This document shows, piece after piece, positions 6,674 through 7,499 of a stretch of DNA of 7,499 nt (position 1 is its first letter; every line of letters begins with the position of its first letter). A model generated the notes under the pieces. That model saw only the letters and a list, made by a program, of their open reading frames with translations. It was not told where the DNA came from and made no database searches. Source of the DNA: Bacillota bacterium. Its GTDB lineage: Bacteria; Bacillota; Clostridia; Peptostreptococcales; Anaerovoracaceae. Location: positions 1 through 7,499 of the forward strand of contig JAEXBK010000163.1 of the NCBI GenBank assembly GCA_023394035.1, in the 5' to 3' direction. A program made the translations under genes and the position numbers.

Positions 6674-6732
6674 CTTTAGGCGTGCCGTTTAGCTTCCTGT
6701 GTGCGCCGGAAAGATGGTCTTTAGGCGTGCCG
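6674..6732 (+). repeat. Two copies of a 14-bp direct repeat
   Basis: CTTTAGGCGTGCCG occurs at 6674-6687 and again at 6719-6732, exactly 45 bp apart, with no coding frame to explain it. The first copy lies in a 10-bp palindrome, GCCTTTAGGC (6672-6681). The function is unknown: it may be a protein binding site or the remnant of a duplication. Confidence 0.7.
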
Positions 6733-6747
6733 CAGATTTTTTTGTTG

Positions 6748-6780
6748 TTTTTATGTATATTTCGGAATTATACATAAAAA
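6748..6780. repeat. Perfect 12-bp inverted repeat, hairpin A
   Basis: Arms 6748-6759 (TTTTTATGTATA) and 6769-6780 pair perfectly around a 9-base loop. The T-rich side is 5' of the stem on both strands, so this is not itself an intrinsic terminator in either direction. It borders hairpin B. Confidence 0.75.
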
Positions 6781-6831
6781 AAGATGAAATATCTACGAAA
6801 ATCTTCTGAAACGAGATTTCCGTAGATATTT
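6776..6831 (-). terminator. Hairpin B with downstream T7 on the minus strand: possible intrinsic terminator
   Basis: Arms 6787-6803 and 6815-6831 pair over 17 positions with one mismatch (11 bp, mismatch, 5 bp) around an 11-base loop. On the minus strand the stem is followed by CATC and then seven T (6776-6782). The stem is AT-rich and the T-run is four bases away, so termination would be moderate. It could end a read-through transcript from the surface-protein gene or a short RNA that starts near 6885. Confidence 0.5.
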
Positions 6832-6879
6832 GCTCTGAAATCATGCATAAATAAAAATTATTCATGATTTCAGGGCAAA
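6829..6879. repeat. 17-bp inverted repeat, hairpin C, abutting hairpin B
   Basis: Arms 6829-6845 and 6863-6879 pair over 17 positions with a single non-Watson-Crick pair (T6834 opposite G6874, a G-U wobble in a plus-strand RNA and a C/A mismatch in a minus-strand RNA). The loop contains a further AATAA/TTATT stem. Its outer bases overlap hairpin B by three, so the two structures share an edge. Confidence 0.75.
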
Positions 6880-6935
6880 GTGCGACTAACATTTATAGCT
6901 TGACCACTTCCGTGCCTCACAATTACTTCTTTGAT

Positions 6936-6978
6936 AAGTAAAAGAACTACCCCAAAATCTGTGCATTTGAAGTAGTTC
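6936..6978 (-). terminator. Intrinsic terminator of the surface-protein gene
   Basis: On the minus strand GAACTACTTCAAA (6966-6978) pairs with TTTGGGGTAGTTC (6944-6956) over 13 bp, including two G-U wobbles. The loop has 9 bases and TTTTACTT follows. It lies 44 bp past the stop of the surface-protein gene. Confidence 0.75.
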
Positions 6979-7022
6979 CTGTGTTTTAATCTCTAAAATA
7001 ATATCTTGAATACCGAACTTTA

Positions 7023-7499
7023 TTATTTCATGCTATCTCGCTTTATAGGCTTTATCATCATGACTAATGTTGTTATTGCTGCCGAGAATAATGCCACGAA
7101 TGTTATCAAGCTGCCGGTGTCGCCAGTATTAACTGGCTGTTCCGCGGCTGCGACCACTTTGTCAGCCGTAGCTGTTTTGATCGTGGTGCTTGGTGCGGCA
7201 GGTTTCTCAACCTGTGGCTGATCCGGTTTTGAGCCCGGAGTGGAGCCTGGGTTAGAGCCTGGATTTGACGGGTTGACTCCCGGGTCCTGACCAGGATTTG
7301 TACCAGGGTTGTGTCCAGGGTCGGTTCCCGGATTTGGGTTGTCGCCAGGATTGGTTCCTGGGTTATTACCTGGATCCTGTCCTGGATTCTGTCCCGGATC
7401 AGTTCCTGGGTTTGGATCGGTGCCCGGATTAGGGTCCGTGCCAGGGTTTGGATCCGGATTTTTTGGGTGAATAGTCATAGCAGCATCCTTATAGATTAA
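7023..7499 (-). CDS. Cell-surface protein, C-terminal part: Pro-Gly-rich repeat stalk and sortase-type sorting signal (gene continues off the right edge)
   Basis: The frame is open from the right edge to TAA, giving 158 residues. An internal ATG at 7478 has an AAGGA seven bases upstream. A protein starting there would have no signal peptide, so I read it as a fragment of a larger exported protein. From the ATG, residues 7-86 are repeats of the NPGTDP and NPGQDP type, a stiff, hydrophilic, wall-spanning stalk. A Ser/Thr/Ala-rich linker follows, then PVNTGD (115-120), a hydrophobic span (about 121-142) and a basic tail (KPIKRDSMK). That order is a sortase-dependent anchor, though the motif lacks the Leu-Pro of LPXTG. 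The N-terminal functional domain is not visible. A terminator lies 44 bp downstream. Confidence 0.85.
   Translation of the reverse strand, partial: LIYKDAAMTIHPKNPDPNPGTDPNPGTDPNPGTDPGQNPGQDPGNNPGTNPGDNPNPGTDPGHNPGTNPGQDPGVNPSNPGSNPGSTPGSKPDQPQVEKPAAPSTTIKTATADKVVAAAEQPVNTGDTGSLITFVALFSAAITTLVMMIKPIKRDSMK
7221..7460 (-). repeat. Degenerate tandem repeat encoding the NPGxDP stalk
   Basis: About 80 residues are built from four- and six-residue units (PGQN, PGTDPN and variants). At the DNA level the units differ at many third positions (CCA/CCC/CCG and GGA/GGC/GGG all appear). The protein pattern is therefore conserved while the DNA repeat has drifted, except for the three NPGTDP units nearest the right edge, which are closer copies. 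Confidence 0.8.

Larger units (their letters stand above)
6563..7022. other. 460-bp intergenic region without a convincing gene
   Basis: The short frames here (for example minus-strand 6689-6892) run through the hairpins, have no ribosome binding site and resemble no family I recognise. The region holds the reductase promoter at one end and the surface-protein terminator at the other. Between them lie the 14-bp direct repeats, hairpins A, B and C, and a weak TATAAA (6892-6897, minus strand). Confidence 0.75.

Noticed and set aside
6689..6892. 67-residue minus-strand frame across the hairpin array
   Set aside because: It reads straight through both arms of three hairpins, has no ribosome binding site and no similarity I recognise.
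6748..6978. Possible insertion-sequence remnant or CRISPR-like array
   Set aside because: There is no transposase fragment, no target-site duplication I can define, and the hairpins differ in sequence, so there is no repeat-spacer pattern.
7311..7499. Plus-strand frame rich in Trp, Arg, Ile and Val opposite the Pro-Gly stalk
   Set aside because: It is the reverse complement of a low-complexity Pro-Gly-Asn/Asp repeat, which automatically gives such a composition.

Overview
The window looks like a chromosomal stretch from a low-to-moderate GC Gram-positive anaerobe, most likely a clostridial Firmicute. This rests on strong AGGAGG-type ribosome binding sites, Firmicutes-style two-component proteins, a ferredoxin-fused aldo/keto reductase and a sortase-type surface protein tail. 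The genus cannot be named from the sequence alone.

Layout. Positions 1-1276 hold a minus-strand pair: a cation diffusion facilitator and, 25 bp downstream, the start of a FlK-like thioesterase that leaves the window on the left. A 132-bp divergent region (1277-1408) carries a good sigma-A promoter for the transporter, and an 11-bp inverted repeat covers its -35. A plus-strand, multi-spanning sensor histidine kinase follows (1409-3088) with no response regulator beside it. Its last 47 bp overlap, tail to tail, the end of a PhoR-type kinase gene on the minus strand (3042-4721). That gene is translationally coupled to a PhoP/PhoB-type response regulator (4718-5395). Upstream of the regulator lie a -10 element and a set of TTTACA-like repeats resembling PhoP boxes, then a clear intrinsic terminator belonging to the next gene, a minus-strand aldo/keto reductase with two C-terminal Fe-S motifs (5534-6562).

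Positions 6563-7022 contain no convincing gene but are rich in structure: the reductase promoter, two copies of a 14-bp direct repeat, three back-to-back perfect or near-perfect hairpins, and a terminator for the last gene. That gene (7023-7499, minus) is the C-terminal part of a cell-surface protein with a long Pro-Gly-Asn/Asp repeat stalk and an NTGD-type sorting tail. Its reading frame is open to the window edge.

How the genes work together. PhoR and PhoP should form one phosphorelay, probably autoregulated. The orphan kinase may talk to this or a distant regulator. The remaining genes are housekeeping or envelope functions with no visible pathway link. I see no CRISPR array, tRNA, rRNA, phage or transposase. 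I do not see an unmistakably new system. The strongest leads are the overlapping convergent kinase genes, the PhoP-box-like promoter and the hairpin cluster at 6748-6879, which could be a small RNA.
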